A DNA stretch of 44,921 nt, from positions 1-44,921 of the IMG/VR virus record IMGVR_UViG_3300036846_000225, one strand, 5' to 3'. This DNA is from a virus. The first letter of the stretch is position 1. The number at the start of each line of letters is the position of its first letter. Of the stretch, positions 29,281 through 37,730 are shown one piece after another. The notes beneath the pieces are model-generated. The model was given only the letters and a program-made list of their open reading frames with translations, made no database searches and was not told the origin of the DNA. The position numbers were made by a program, and so were the translations under genes.

Positions 29281-31646
29281 CGGAGGCTTCTCCCGCTTGC
29301 CCGCGCGAGCTCGATGGGCACCGCCTGACGGCTGGCCTGCAACGCGCCGATCCCCGCCGAGGCGGCGGCGCGGTCGGCGTAAGCCATCATGGTCCGCGCC
29401 GCCTGCTCCCAAATCACCGCGCCCCGGTTGTCGAAAACGATGGTCGGCGCGCCGTAGCCGCCGCCGCTCATGCCGATTTGGCGCAGGCTGTTGTTGGAGA
29501 TCACCCGCGACCCGCCCGGCAGGCTCACGAGCTCGGGGCCTTTCTCGCCGACCAGCGACAAGCCACCCGCCGACCCGGTCAGGTCACCGGCAGCGTGCGG
29601 CGTGAACAGCGTCGACAGGAGCGCCGCCGTGGGCTTGGTGACTTGCTGCTCGATGAACGCTTGCACCATGTCCTCGGCGATCTTCTGAAAGATCGACTTC
29701 GCGACATCGGTCAGCTTGCCGCCCTCGACGACCGCCTTGGCGAAGCCCGTGGCGAGATCGTTGAGCCCGCCAGCCGCCCAATCCTGCATGGCGGTGTCGA
29801 GGTTGCCGATCCCGTCGACGTACTTCTGCAATGGGGTTTCGAGCGCCTTCGCCTGCTCCTTGGCGGCGTCGGCCTGCTTCTGATCGGCCTGATCGCGGGC
29901 GACCTGCGCCTTGTTGACCGCGTCCTGCAACGGCTTGAGATCGCTCGCGCCTCGCCTTTCCGCGTCGGCGAGCCGCTGCTTGGCTTCCGCGAGCGTGGCG
30001 TCGAGCAGGATGCGCTCGGCGGCTTGTTGCTCTTGCAGGGCGCGGGTCTGATAGGCCGCGCGATCATCTGTGCTGTTGGTCAGGTTTGCGAGCGCGTTGA
30101 GGTGATCGGCGTCGGCTTGGAGCGCGCTGGCATTGATGTCGGCAACCGCCTGTTGGTGCGCGAGCTCGACGTTGAGTTGGTCGGCGAGCCGCTGCTTGTC
30201 GACGAGCATCTTCTTGTCGACGGCGAGTTGCTCGACGTTGATCTTCGCCTGCTCAAGTTGGACGATCTGCGCGTCGGCGGTCTTGTCGAGACCTTTGGCC
30301 TGATCTTCCTTGGCCTTGGCGATCTTGGCGTTGATATCGCCGATCTGCTTGGCGCGCTCGTCGTCGATGGCTTCCTTTTCCAGCGTCGCCCGCAGGTCGA
30401 GATTGTCGGTCAGGGCGGCTTGCGCGTCGGTGAGGGCCTTGAGGGTGCTGGTGTAAGCATCATTCGCCGCCTTGGTGTCGACGACCGTCTGATCCTTGGG
30501 GCCTGCCTTGGCGGGCTTCGGCGGCACGATGCCTTTCGGCGCGCCCTGGTCGGCCTGCTTGAGCTCCTCGTTGTACCGTTTGACGTCTTCCTCATCGCGC
30601 TTTTTCACCAGCGCGTCGCGCTGCGCCTGCTCACTCTTGATAAGGTTCGCCGTCGCCGGACCATAGTGGCCGTGATCGAGCTTTTTCTGCGACGCAATCG
30701 ACGCATCGAGCAGGTCGATTTGCTGTTGAATAGGCCGGGTGTTGGTGATCGCCGCCAGGAACCCGAGCGCCGCGAGCGTGGCTTGGTTGAAGGCGGTTTT
30801 GACGGCGATCAGCGTGTCGGCGTACTCGACAAAGGTCGCCGACTTCTGCGCCTGCATGACGTCGTCGAGCGCCTTGAGTTTCGCTGCCGCCTCCTCGGCC
30901 TTCTGAATGGTGCTCTCGCTCATGACGACGCCGAGGCTCTCGGCTTCGCCCGCCATCTTCGCGAACCCCGCCGCGCCCTTGTCGAGCATCGGCAACAAGT
31001 CCTCGACGCCGAGCTTCTTGGCGATAGCTGCCTTCTCGGCGGCGCTGCCCGCGTTGGCGATCCGGTCGGCGATCAGCGGGAACAGGTCTTCGAGATCGTG
31101 GTAGCTCTTGAGTTGCTCGGGCGTGATCTTGAGCGCGTCGGCGAACACCACCGCCAACTGCTTCGCGCGGGGCAGGTTGCCTTGCACCGCGCCGACCGAC
31201 GCATTGAGCGCCTTGAGCGCCTGATCCGCCGACCCGACATCGACCTCGCTCTGCCGGGCGGCGTAGTTGAATTTCTGGATGAAGTCAGTCGAGACCCCGA
31301 TGGTCGCGGCGAGCTTGCCGATCCCGGCGGCATAGTCGACCGCCTTCTCGGTCTGCTCCATCGCCAGCGCGAAGCCGCCCACCGCGACCGCCGCCGTGAC
31401 CCCGACCGGCCCGAGCGCGCCGAGCGCCGCCCCAAACACCGGGATCGACTTCGCCGCTTCGCCGATGTGCTCGGTGAGGCTAGTGAGGCCCGCCTCTGCC
31501 GCGCCGAACAGGCCCTTGCCCGCCCACGCGCTCTCGATGTCCTTCGCGGCCTTCTTGTTCGCGTTGACGGCCTTGAGAAGCCGTTCTTCGAGCGCCTGAA
31601 TGTTGGCGGTGAAGACCACCTCCAACCGGTCGATCTCGGTGCTCAT
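29277..31646 (-). CDS. Tail tape measure protein
   Basis: 789 residues. An N-terminal segment with helices and hydrophobic stretches (about 65-110, GAALGALGPVGVTAAVAVGG) is followed by long coiled-coil regions (about 330-640, repeated ADQLNVELAHQQAVADINAS type). The C-terminal motif (AAGDLTGSAGGLSLVGEKGP, ELVSLPGGSRVI) is typical of the tape-measure end. At about 0.15 nm per residue a tail near 120 nm would be expected. Confidence 0.92.
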   Translation of the reverse strand: MSTEIDRLEVVFTANIQALEERLLKAVNANKKAAKDIESAWAGKGLFGAAEAGLTSLTEHIGEAAKSIPVFGAALGALGPVGVTAAVAVGGFALAMEQTEKAVDYAAGIGKLAATIGVSTDFIQKFNYAARQSEVDVGSADQALKALNASVGAVQGNLPRAKQLAVVFADALKITPEQLKSYHDLEDLFPLIADRIANAGSAAEKAAIAKKLGVEDLLPMLDKGAAGFAKMAGEAESLGVVMSESTIQKAEEAAAKLKALDDVMQAQKSATFVEYADTLIAVKTAFNQATLAALGFLAAITNTRPIQQQIDLLDASIASQKKLDHGHYGPATANLIKSEQAQRDALVKKRDEEDVKRYNEELKQADQGAPKGIVPPKPAKAGPKDQTVVDTKAANDAYTSTLKALTDAQAALTDNLDLRATLEKEAIDDERAKQIGDINAKIAKAKEDQAKGLDKTADAQIVQLEQAKINVEQLAVDKKMLVDKQRLADQLNVELAHQQAVADINASALQADADHLNALANLTNSTDDRAAYQTRALQEQQAAERILLDATLAEAKQRLADAERRGASDLKPLQDAVNKAQVARDQADQKQADAAKEQAKALETPLQKYVDGIGNLDTAMQDWAAGGLNDLATGFAKAVVEGGKLTDVAKSIFQKIAEDMVQAFIEQQVTKPTAALLSTLFTPHAAGDLTGSAGGLSLVGEKGPELVSLPGGSRVISNNSLRQIGMSGGGYGAPTIVFDNRGAVIWEQAARTMMAYADRAAASAGIGALQASRQAVPIELARASGRSLR

Positions 31647-31798
31647 CGCCCGTACTTCTCAAGCATGGCGTCGTGCTCCTCGGGGGTCGGGGGACCAATC
31701 GACGTGTCGGGCGCGGTGTTGGCTTCGATCCAGCCGTCGCGGGTCGCGAGGAATTCCCATAGGGACATCTCGTCGACCTGCCGGGGCGTGAAGCCCAT
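31643..31798 (-). CDS. Small tail assembly chaperone-like protein
   Basis: 51 residues: MGFTPRQVDEMSLWEFLATR, DGWIEANTAPDTSIGPPTPE, EHDAMLEKYGR. TPRQVDEMSLWEF is the standard start of the small second chaperone just before the tape measure in GTA-like and HK97-like tails. It overlaps the upstream gene by 1 bp (TAATG) and the tape measure by 4 bp (ATGA), so it is translationally coupled. It corresponds in position to lambda gpGT. Confidence 0.82.
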   Translation of the reverse strand: MGFTPRQVDEMSLWEFLATRDGWIEANTAPDTSIGPPTPEEHDAMLEKYGR

Positions 31799-32280
31799 TA
31801 CGCCGCCTGCTCCGTAGTAGTTGGCGAACCGGAGTTTTCCTCGGGGGAGGGCGTCGCGTTGGTTGTCGTTGACGGCTCCCCTACGGTCTCCCCCACGGGT
31901 TCATCTTCCGGCCCGCTGAGCGACACGAGCACGATCTCAAGGGCGAGCGCGAGGTTCTCCAAGAGCGGGCGCTCGTCGTGGAGCTCGCGCACGATCCGCC
32001 CGGCAAGCGTCGGCTCGGTGCCGCCGCCGATCAGGCCGCGATACAGCACCTCGCGGATATCATCGACCCGCCACCGACCCGCACCGCCTGCCGCGAGCAG
32101 GTCGATCAGACCGGCATTCGGCATGGCGCGGCGCACCGCCGCCCAAGCCGCGATCCGTTGCGCGATCTCGCCGGGACCCGCGTCGCAGGTCTCTTGGATT
32201 TTCCGCCACTCGCCGATCCCGAGCCGAAACGTCCGCTCTTCGCTGCCCCACTGCTTGACGAGGGTCGCGCCCCGGCTCAC
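31798..32280 (-). CDS. Tail tube chaperone, GTA-type (Phage_TAC_11-like)
   Basis: 160 residues. MSRGATLVKQWGSEERTFRL, GIGEWRKIQETCDAGPGEIA match the GTA/Phage_TAC_11 chaperone pattern (short strand, then W/L-x-x-I/L-E...G). VDDIREVLYRGLIGGG follows. The tail (about 122-160) is acidic, Thr/Ser/Pro-rich and probably disordered. It sits between the tail tube gene and the small chaperone. Confidence 0.82.
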   Translation of the reverse strand: MSRGATLVKQWGSEERTFRLGIGEWRKIQETCDAGPGEIAQRIAAWAAVRRAMPNAGLIDLLAAGGAGRWRVDDIREVLYRGLIGGGTEPTLAGRIVRELHDERPLLENLALALEIVLVSLSGPEDEPVGETVGEPSTTTNATPSPEENSGSPTTTEQAA

Positions 32281-32738
32281 GGGCCGACCGCCGTGACGAT
32301 GATCTCACCATCCGAGACCATCGCGAGGGTCGCTTCCATTTTGTTCCCACGGTCGCCCGTGATCTCGAACGATGTGAGGTGGAAGGGACCGGCGAAGACC
32401 ACGCCGCCATCGGTCGCCGGAACGTCGACGGTGACTTGGCAATTCCGCGACAGCGGGTCGGCGAGGTAGTCGGCGAAGACCTGCACGTCGGGCGTGTTGA
32501 GAATGCCCGCGCCCGCCAGCGCATAGCTCAGCGACACCTTCTCGCGCGCCAGCCAGCCGACGAGATCAGGATCGTCGCAATCGGGGATGTTGAAGTCGTT
32601 GGTCGCCGCGTCGCCCTTGATCGAGCGGGCTGCGTTCACGGTGCAATAGGCCGTGAAGACCTCGGGCGATCCACCGTCGCCGATGGCGATGACGAGCTTT
32701 ACGCCACGCGCATATTTCACAGGGTTAGGGGTCGCCAT
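32277..32738 (-). CDS. Major tail tube protein
   Basis: 153 residues, GGAGG ribosome site 10 bp before ATG 32738. KLVIAIGDGGSPEVFTAYCT, VNAARSIKGDAATNDFNIPD, CDDPDLVGWLAREKVSLSYA, and the closing strands (TLAMVSDGEIIVTAVGP) fit the TP901/GTA-type tail tube. It builds the non-contractile tube. The next gene overlaps by 4 bp. An untranslated gap of 52 bp precedes it, unlike most neighbours. Confidence 0.88.
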   Translation of the reverse strand: MATPNPVKYARGVKLVIAIGDGGSPEVFTAYCTVNAARSIKGDAATNDFNIPDCDDPDLVGWLAREKVSLSYALAGAGILNTPDVQVFADYLADPLSRNCQVTVDVPATDGGVVFAGPFHLTSFEITGDRGNKMEATLAMVSDGEIIVTAVGP

Positions 32739-32790
32739 AGCGCAGCCTCCGGGGGTTAGGTCTGTCGGGGAGCGGGTCGCGGCGACCGGG

Positions 32791-33213
32791 TCAGGCGGTA
32801 GCGGTCAGCGCGTAATGGAAGGTCAGGACGGCATGGGTCGAGCCGTCCGGATCGGTGAGGTGCCGAGTGTCGATGAACAGGGCGTCGACCACGTCGAAGT
32901 CGACGACCGTGAAGGTGTCGGGGTCGCCGAGCAGGTCGCGGATCAGGCCCGCCATCTGCCGGGCCAACTGCACCCCTGGCGGGTCCGGTCGGGTCCAGAT
33001 GTGGACGACCGCGTAAATCTCCGAGCCCGAGGCGCAGTCGGTGTCGTCTTGCAGCACTTGGTCGTCGCCGATCCGGATGAAGGGCAGCGTCGCGTTTTGC
33101 GGCACCACGCCGTAAATCCTAGCGCGCAGGTCGGGGAACAGATTGCCGAGCTCGACCGAGCCCCGCAGCACGGCATCCTGCGCGGTGTGGAAGGCGGCGG
33201 CGGGATCGGCCAT
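32791..33213 (-). CDS. Tail completion / terminator protein (DUF3168)
   Basis: 140 residues. AFHTAQDAVLRGSVELGNLF, LRARIYGVVPQNATLPFIRI, GDDQVL...VHIWTR match DUF3168, the family that closes the head-proximal end of the tail (gpU-like). It starts 3 bp after the stop of the previous gene. Confidence 0.88.
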   Translation of the reverse strand: MADPAAAFHTAQDAVLRGSVELGNLFPDLRARIYGVVPQNATLPFIRIGDDQVLQDDTDCASGSEIYAVVHIWTRPDPPGVQLARQMAGLIRDLLGDPDTFTVVDFDVVDALFIDTRHLTDPDGSTHAVLTFHYALTATA

Positions 33214-33216
33214 CGG

Positions 33217-33651
33217 TCAGTCCCCACCACCCGACGCCATGCCTGCGGCAATCGTCTTGATCATCGCATTGCCGACCCGCCGGGTCCGACCCCGCCAGCG
33301 CCGCGACTGCACCCGCTTCGCCGGATACCAAAACGGCTTGCCGGGGACGTGCTCGCCGCCCTTGTTCCGGTGCCCCGTTTCGAGGTGCATTGGGTACTTG
33401 TGCGCCGCGTCGCCAATCGAGACCGCCGTGCCGACCCGCCCGCTCTGCGCGATCACGATGCTGTCGGCGAGGTGACTGTCCTCGGTGCCGCGCGGAATGA
33501 TGCTCTTCACCAGGGCCGCGAATTCCTCGGCGTTCTTGGCGTTCGCCGCCCTGAGCTTTTCCTCGAACACCGGACCGCCGAGCTTCAACAGCTTCGCGGT
33601 CAAATCTTCGAGCCCCTGCACCTTGGCGCTGATCGCGACATCGTTGGTCAT
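33217..33651 (-). CDS. HK97 gp10-like tail-completion/head-tail joining protein
   Basis: 144 residues from ATG 33651, with a 4-bp overlap to the upstream adaptor gene. VQGLEDLTAKLLKLGGPVFE at the start and the conserved MHLETGHRNKGGEHVPGKPF further on, then WYPAKRVQSRRWRGRTRRVG, match the HK97 gp10 family. The longer frame to 34251 is read in another frame of two other genes and is discarded. Confidence 0.87.
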   Translation of the reverse strand: MTNDVAISAKVQGLEDLTAKLLKLGGPVFEEKLRAANAKNAEEFAALVKSIIPRGTEDSHLADSIVIAQSGRVGTAVSIGDAAHKYPMHLETGHRNKGGEHVPGKPFWYPAKRVQSRRWRGRTRRVGNAMIKTIAAGMASGGGD

Positions 33652-34019
33652 GGCGGGGTGTCCCCGGCGCGGCTGCGGATGCCGAACACGGTGACCATCG
33701 TCAGGAGCTCGTCGACCTGCATCACCGTGATATCGAACGCCCACCCGAGCCACACGACCCGCCAATCGCTGTCGATGGTCGCGGTGTTGAGGTCGAGCCG
33801 CATGGTCACCTCTATCGGCTGGATGCCGACCCGCCGCTCGTCGCTGACGATCTCGCCTTGCTGCGCCCGCTTGATCGGCTGCGCGACCACCCGCGCCGCC
33901 GAGGTGAACACGTCCACCCAAGGTCCGAGCGGGTCGCCGTTGAGGTCGTCCGAGCGCTGTTGCAGCGTCACGGTCTGCCGAAGCTGACCGGCGAGCGCGG
34001 GGTCGCGCTTTTGCAGCAC
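33648..34019 (-). CDS. Head-tail adaptor / head closure protein
   Basis: 123 residues, GTG start with GAGGG upstream. LAGQLRQTVTLQQRSDDLNG, DPLGPWVDVFTSAARV and a closing beta part (VVWLGWAFDITVMQVDELLT) fit the SPP1 gp16-like head closure family. Located between the small unknown at 34023 and gp10. Confidence 0.85.
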   Translation of the reverse strand: MLQKRDPALAGQLRQTVTLQQRSDDLNGDPLGPWVDVFTSAARVVAQPIKRAQQGEIVSDERRVGIQPIEVTMRLDLNTATIDSDWRVVWLGWAFDITVMQVDELLTMVTVFGIRSRAGDTPP

Positions 34020-34022
34020 AGC

Positions 34023-34199
34023 CTAGCCCTCGTGATGCTGCCGGGCCGGGGTCTCGATCTCCTCGGCGTCGCCCGCCTCGACGAGCAGGTCGCCCCACTC
34101 GCGTTTGACGGTGTGCTCGCCGCCCTTGAGAAACTGCACGGCGATGTTGCGGGTGTCGGGCGGCACCAGCCGCCGATCCCGCAGGACGCGGATGCGCAT
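34023..34199 (-). CDS. Small head-region protein
   Basis: 58 residues from ATG 34199. The product (MRIRVLRDRRLVPPDTRNIA, VQFLKGGEHTVKREWGDLL, VEAGDAEEI) looks like a small beta-barrel with an acidic end, a type often found between the connector and the head closure protein. Its stop is 3 bp before the next GTG. Exact role is unknown. Confidence 0.7.
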   Translation of the reverse strand: MRIRVLRDRRLVPPDTRNIAVQFLKGGEHTVKREWGDLLVEAGDAEEIETPARQHHEG

Positions 34200-34219
34200 G
34201 GTCTTCGATCCCTTCGAGG

Positions 34220-34714
34220 CTAGGCGAGCGCCGGGTCGCGGTAGCGCTCAAGCACCCGGCACATTTGATCCGACAGGAGGTCGTCGCCGGGCGTCCGCCC
34301 GTCGTACAGCGCGGTCAGGAGGATCAGCACGACCCCCTTGATCATGACCGGCGCACTGGTCTCATCCCACGGGCTTTGCGGCACCCGCAGCGGCGGCGGT
34401 GGGCCGGGCGGCGGACCGAAGTCGCCGCCCCATCCGACATCGGGCAGCCAGCCGCCGCCCCACCAGTCGCCACCATCGCCGCCCATGCTGCCGTCGCGCG
34501 ACGAGCGCCACCGCGACCGCGCCCGCCGCAGCGGGTTCACGACCGGATTGTCGGTGACGTAGTTTCCCGAGCCGGGAGCCTTGAGATAGTCGACCACGAT
34601 GTCGCTTGCCTGCTCGGCCTTGAACAGCACATCGGCGAGCTCGTCGGGGGTGATCGCCGCCGCCGATAGCCGAAGCTGCCGCAGCGCGTCGTCCTGGCTG
34701 ACAAGCAGGGTCAT
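34220..34714 (-). CDS. Head-tail connector protein (gp6-like) with Gly/Trp/Pro insertion
   Basis: 164 residues from ATG 34714 (ATGA overlap). LLVSQDDALRQLRLSAAAIT, ADVLFKAEQASDIVVDYLKA and the ending VVLILLTALYDGRTPGDDLL, MCRVLERYRDPALA are the connector helices of the gp6 family. Between them is an unusual insertion rich in Gly, Trp and Pro (GDWWGGGWLPDVGWGGDFGP, PPGPPPPLRVP), about residues 75-115. Confidence 0.85.
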   Translation of the reverse strand: MTLLVSQDDALRQLRLSAAAITPDELADVLFKAEQASDIVVDYLKAPGSGNYVTDNPVVNPLRRARSRWRSSRDGSMGGDGGDWWGGGWLPDVGWGGDFGPPPGPPPPLRVPQSPWDETSAPVMIKGVVLILLTALYDGRTPGDDLLSDQMCRVLERYRDPALA

Positions 34715-35802
34715 CGCGGGCCTGCGAAGTCTTTGCCGTCGCGACCGCGCTTGACCGCCAGGGTCCACGCGCCGCCCTCGGTCTCCGGTCGGCTCTGCGT
34801 GGTGTCGGCGGCGCACACGAAGACCGACCCGCCGAAGGTCACCGCGTCGCCGCGCACATAGTCGGTCTCGGGCTTGTAGACGCCGCGATAGATCATCACC
34901 GGGAAGTCGAGCTCGAAGGTCTGCGCGATCTCGCCGCGCTCGAATTTCAGCCGCAGGGTGCGACCGTCTTCACCCATCTCGACATCGAGATCGTCGAACC
35001 CGAAGCCAGCCGGGCCGGGGTCTCCGGGTTTCCCATCGACCCCGTCCCGACCGTCAGCGCCGAGCTTCCCATCGGCACCATCCTTGCCGTCGATCCCGTC
35101 CTTACCGTCGACGCCATCCTTGCCGTCGATCCCGTCACGCCCAACCACCTCGCCGACCCGCTGGCTCGTGCCGTCCGCGAAGGTCAGCACGAGCGTTCCT
35201 TGCCGGTCGATCAGCGCCTCACCGAGACTGCGCGCCTCGATACCCTCTAGCCGGGCCTGTAGCGGCGCGAGAGCGGCTTCGACGTCCGTGGCGCTCCCAT
35301 CGGCCCCGGCAGGGCCAACCGGCCCCTGTGGGCCAACCACGGGGCCGAGCTCGCGGGTCGTGCCGTCACCGAGCGCGATCACCAAGACCCCATCGGTCAG
35401 CGTGGCGTCGAGCATGGCGCGGCAGTCCAGCGCGTCGATGCGGCTGTCCAAGAGCGCCAGGGCTATCGGGTCGGCATCCGCCCCGCGCTCGCCCGGCGCA
35501 CCGTCCTTGCCGTCGATCCCGTCGATCCCCGGCGCACCGTCCTTGCCGTCGATCCCGTCGACGCCCGCCGGTCCCGTGTCGCCATGCAAGCCGACAGGAC
35601 CCTCCGCGCCGAGCACCACGCCGAGGTTGCGCACCGACCCGTCGCCGAAGGTCAGGATCAGCCCGCCCTCGCGGTCGATCAGCGCCGAGCTCACCGTGCC
35701 CGCCATCAGCTTCGCGGTGAGCTCGGTCTCAAGCCGTGTAAACATCGTGCCGAGCCGCTGCCCCATCTGCGAGAGAAGCCCGTCGAGATCACGCTGCTGC
35801 AT
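34711..35802 (-). CDS. Collagen-like protein with carbohydrate-binding-like C-terminus
   Basis: 363 residues from ATG 35802; it overlaps the portal gene by 14 bp. Longer frames run in the portal gene. Residues 75-115 and 215-270 hold collagen-type repeats GIDGKDGAPG, and two copies of a beta unit (LILTFGDGSVRNLGVVLG, LVLTFADGTSQRVGEVVG, a third LVIALGDGTTRELGPVVG) are spaced between. The C-terminus (YRGVYKPETDYVRGDAVTFG, SVFVCAADTTQSRPETEGGA, WTLAVKRGRDG) looks like a CBM5/12-type carbohydrate-binding module. Probably a head or neck fibre. Its place between portal and connector is odd. Confidence 0.8.
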   Translation of the reverse strand: MQQRDLDGLLSQMGQRLGTMFTRLETELTAKLMAGTVSSALIDREGGLILTFGDGSVRNLGVVLGAEGPVGLHGDTGPAGVDGIDGKDGAPGIDGIDGKDGAPGERGADADPIALALLDSRIDALDCRAMLDATLTDGVLVIALGDGTTRELGPVVGPQGPVGPAGADGSATDVEAALAPLQARLEGIEARSLGEALIDRQGTLVLTFADGTSQRVGEVVGRDGIDGKDGVDGKDGIDGKDGADGKLGADGRDGVDGKPGDPGPAGFGFDDLDVEMGEDGRTLRLKFERGEIAQTFELDFPVMIYRGVYKPETDYVRGDAVTFGGSVFVCAADTTQSRPETEGGAWTLAVKRGRDGKDFAGPR

Positions 35803-37228
35803 GGTTAGACGCCTCCATGAAGCTCGCCTCGAAAAGATCGACCAGCCGCTTTTGATCGGCGGGGGTGATCGGCGGATCGTCGGCTTCGGCGGCGGCGCTG
35901 TCGTCCGCGTTGCCGCCGGTCGGCGGGGTGGGCGAGGCTGAGCCTGTGGTCCCTGGCGGGGGTCCCTCGGCGTCGCGCTTGGCGAGCGCTTCGAGGCTGT
36001 AATTCTGTTGCTGCGCGAGCGGGCTGTCGCCGCCCTTGACCGGCGGCAGGTCGAGCTTCCTGCGCGCCTCGTTGGGGGCAAGGATCGCGCCCGAGACACC
36101 GTTCTTAAGGGTGTCCATCTGCGTGATGGTGTCCATGCGGAGCAGGTTGTCGATATCGAACATCGTGCCGATGCCCGCCGCCATTTCGAGCCCTTCGTCG
36201 AGGCAAAGCTCAGCCGCCTCGATCAGCGATTGAAGGCACTGGCTGTAGTATTCGACGTTGAGTGATTGGATGTTGTTGTACGTCGGCATCGCCCCGATCC
36301 CGATCTTGTAGGGCGGGACATGGAACACCGAGCAGATGACGTCGGCGGTCCATTTGAGTTGCTCGATCAGTTGCCCCTCGACCGCCGTCAGCGACATCCG
36401 CTCGTACTTGAGCCCGTCGCCGAGCACCGCCACCCGACCGGCATTCTCGCCGCTGAAATTGTGCTCCCATGCGTCTTTGAGCCGGAGCGCGGTTGCGTCC
36501 GAGATCGCGCCGGGCGCGGTCAGCACGCCGCCCGGCTGCGAGGCGTTCGCAAAGAACTTCGCCGACTGCTTTTGGATCGCCATGCCCTGCGCGGCGGAGT
36601 AGGCGGACGCCCACACCGGCGAGGTCCCAATCAACGGGTGATAGATGGTGTTAAACCGGTCGTGGATGATCTCGCGGGCCGGGACCACCACCGCGTCGAC
36701 GATGCCGTTGAGGCGGCTCCCGGCGACTTGGTAGAACACCGAGCCATCTTCGGAAACCAACGGGTGCGTCAGGTCCGGATTGAGCACCATCAGTTGCACG
36801 ACGACGTTGCGGTTATCGCGGATTTTCAGAATGTAGGCGTTGCCGCGCGTCAGCTTCGACAACATCCAGCTTTCCCAAAACTGGATGCGGTTTTGGTAAT
36901 TGTTCGGCTTGCGGATGACCGGCGAATAAGCCGGGTTGCTGGTCTCCGTCCAAATGCCGTTGGTGTCCTGCGTGACGACCTTCACCCCGAGCTTGGAGAT
37001 GTCGGACGCGATCAGCGTGACGCAGGCGTACACCGCGAAATAAGTGAGGATCGTCTCACGGTCGAGGACGACGTTTTGCTGCCACGCGCCGGGGAAGCTC
37101 TCGAAGATACGCAGCCAGCCGCCACCACCGCGCGAGGGTAGGCCGGGCTCCATGCCGACCGGCATCGCGCCGCTGGTCGCGGGCGTCGCCGCCAGGGGCG
37201 GGCGCGCTCGCAGGAACGGCAGACGCAT
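35789..37228 (-). CDS. HK97-family portal protein
   Basis: 479 residues. AVYACVTLIASDISKLGVKV near residue 67, RGNAYILKIRDNRNVVVQLM, GTSPVWASAYSAAQGMAIQK and FHVPPYKIGIGAMPTYNNIQ are the signature stretches of the HK97 portal. The ring is the head's DNA gate. The C-terminal about 60 residues are Pro/Gly-rich. The start follows directly on the stop of the Pro-rich gene (TAGATG). Confidence 0.94.
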   Translation of the reverse strand: MRLPFLRARPPLAATPATSGAMPVGMEPGLPSRGGGGWLRIFESFPGAWQQNVVLDRETILTYFAVYACVTLIASDISKLGVKVVTQDTNGIWTETSNPAYSPVIRKPNNYQNRIQFWESWMLSKLTRGNAYILKIRDNRNVVVQLMVLNPDLTHPLVSEDGSVFYQVAGSRLNGIVDAVVVPAREIIHDRFNTIYHPLIGTSPVWASAYSAAQGMAIQKQSAKFFANASQPGGVLTAPGAISDATALRLKDAWEHNFSGENAGRVAVLGDGLKYERMSLTAVEGQLIEQLKWTADVICSVFHVPPYKIGIGAMPTYNNIQSLNVEYYSQCLQSLIEAAELCLDEGLEMAAGIGTMFDIDNLLRMDTITQMDTLKNGVSGAILAPNEARRKLDLPPVKGGDSPLAQQQNYSLEALAKRDAEGPPPGTTGSASPTPPTGGNADDSAAAEADDPPITPADQKRLVDLFEASFMEASNHAAA

Positions 37229-37642
37229 CTATCGGCCCTTGGGCTGCGGCGTCGGTTTGGAGATAGGGGAGGGTTTCGGGTCCGCCACGCCGGGTTTGAC
37301 GTCCGCCGTGCTCATGCCGCCGACCGAATGGCCCTCGGGCTTCGGCGGGGCTTCCTGCGCCTTCGGCGGGGCTTCCGGCGGCTTGACGTCCGCCGTGCTT
37401 GCGCCACCAACCGTGTGCGGCGTCGGCTCCGGCGGCTTCGGCGACGGAGGGTCCGGCTGCCGCACCTTCGGCGGCGTAGGGTCCGGCTCGTGCGCCTTGG
37501 CCGGGGTCGGTTTCGGCTTGCGGGCTTGGGGATCGAGCTTGTCGGCGAGCCGGGCATAGCGCGGGTCGTTAGGGCGCTGCCGCAGCGCCGCGACAAAGGC
37601 TTGATCGCGCGTGCTGAGCGCGCGGGTCGGGTAGTTAGGCAT
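37229..37642 (-). CDS. Proline-rich hypothetical protein between capsid and portal
   Basis: 137 residues. After a short helical part (TRALSTRDQAFVAALRQRPN, DPRYARLADKLDPQ) it is Pro/Lys-rich. It has two copies of VGG-x-STADVKP (HTVGGASTADVKP at about 76, HSVGGMSTADVKP at about 105). Disordered and basic, possibly a scaffold, decoration or linker protein. The composition is unusual for this slot. No family recognised. Confidence 0.7.
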   Translation of the reverse strand: MPNYPTRALSTRDQAFVAALRQRPNDPRYARLADKLDPQARKPKPTPAKAHEPDPTPPKVRQPDPPSPKPPEPTPHTVGGASTADVKPPEAPPKAQEAPPKPEGHSVGGMSTADVKPGVADPKPSPISKPTPQPKGR

Positions 37643-37668
37643 CTCAGGAGCTCCGGGCAGAAGAGGAA

Positions 37669-37713
37669 CCCGGCGAGGGCGCTTTTCCGGGGCGGAAATT
37701 TCCCCTCGCCGGG
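37669..37713 (-). terminator. Hairpin after the capsid gene (attenuator-like)
   Basis: Perfect 11-bp stem CCCGGCGAGGG (37669-37679) and CCCTCGCCGGG (37703-37713), loop 23 bases containing a GGAAATTTCC palindrome. It lies between the capsid stop and the Pro-rich gene, so it could reduce expression of downstream genes relative to capsid, as is usual for phage heads. Confidence 0.55.
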
Positions 37714-37730
37714 CCGCGATCAGTGGGTCG

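Noticed and set aside
29478-31817. 779-codon plus-strand open frame opposite the tape measure gene
   Set aside because: It is the antisense shadow of a GC-rich coding region. Composition is Arg/Leu/Gly-heavy with no domain, while the minus frame has clear tape-measure structure.
32775-32787. GGTCGC-G-GCGACC palindrome before the tail tube gene
   Set aside because: Loop of one base is too tight for a stable terminator and no T-tract follows; common by chance at this GC content.
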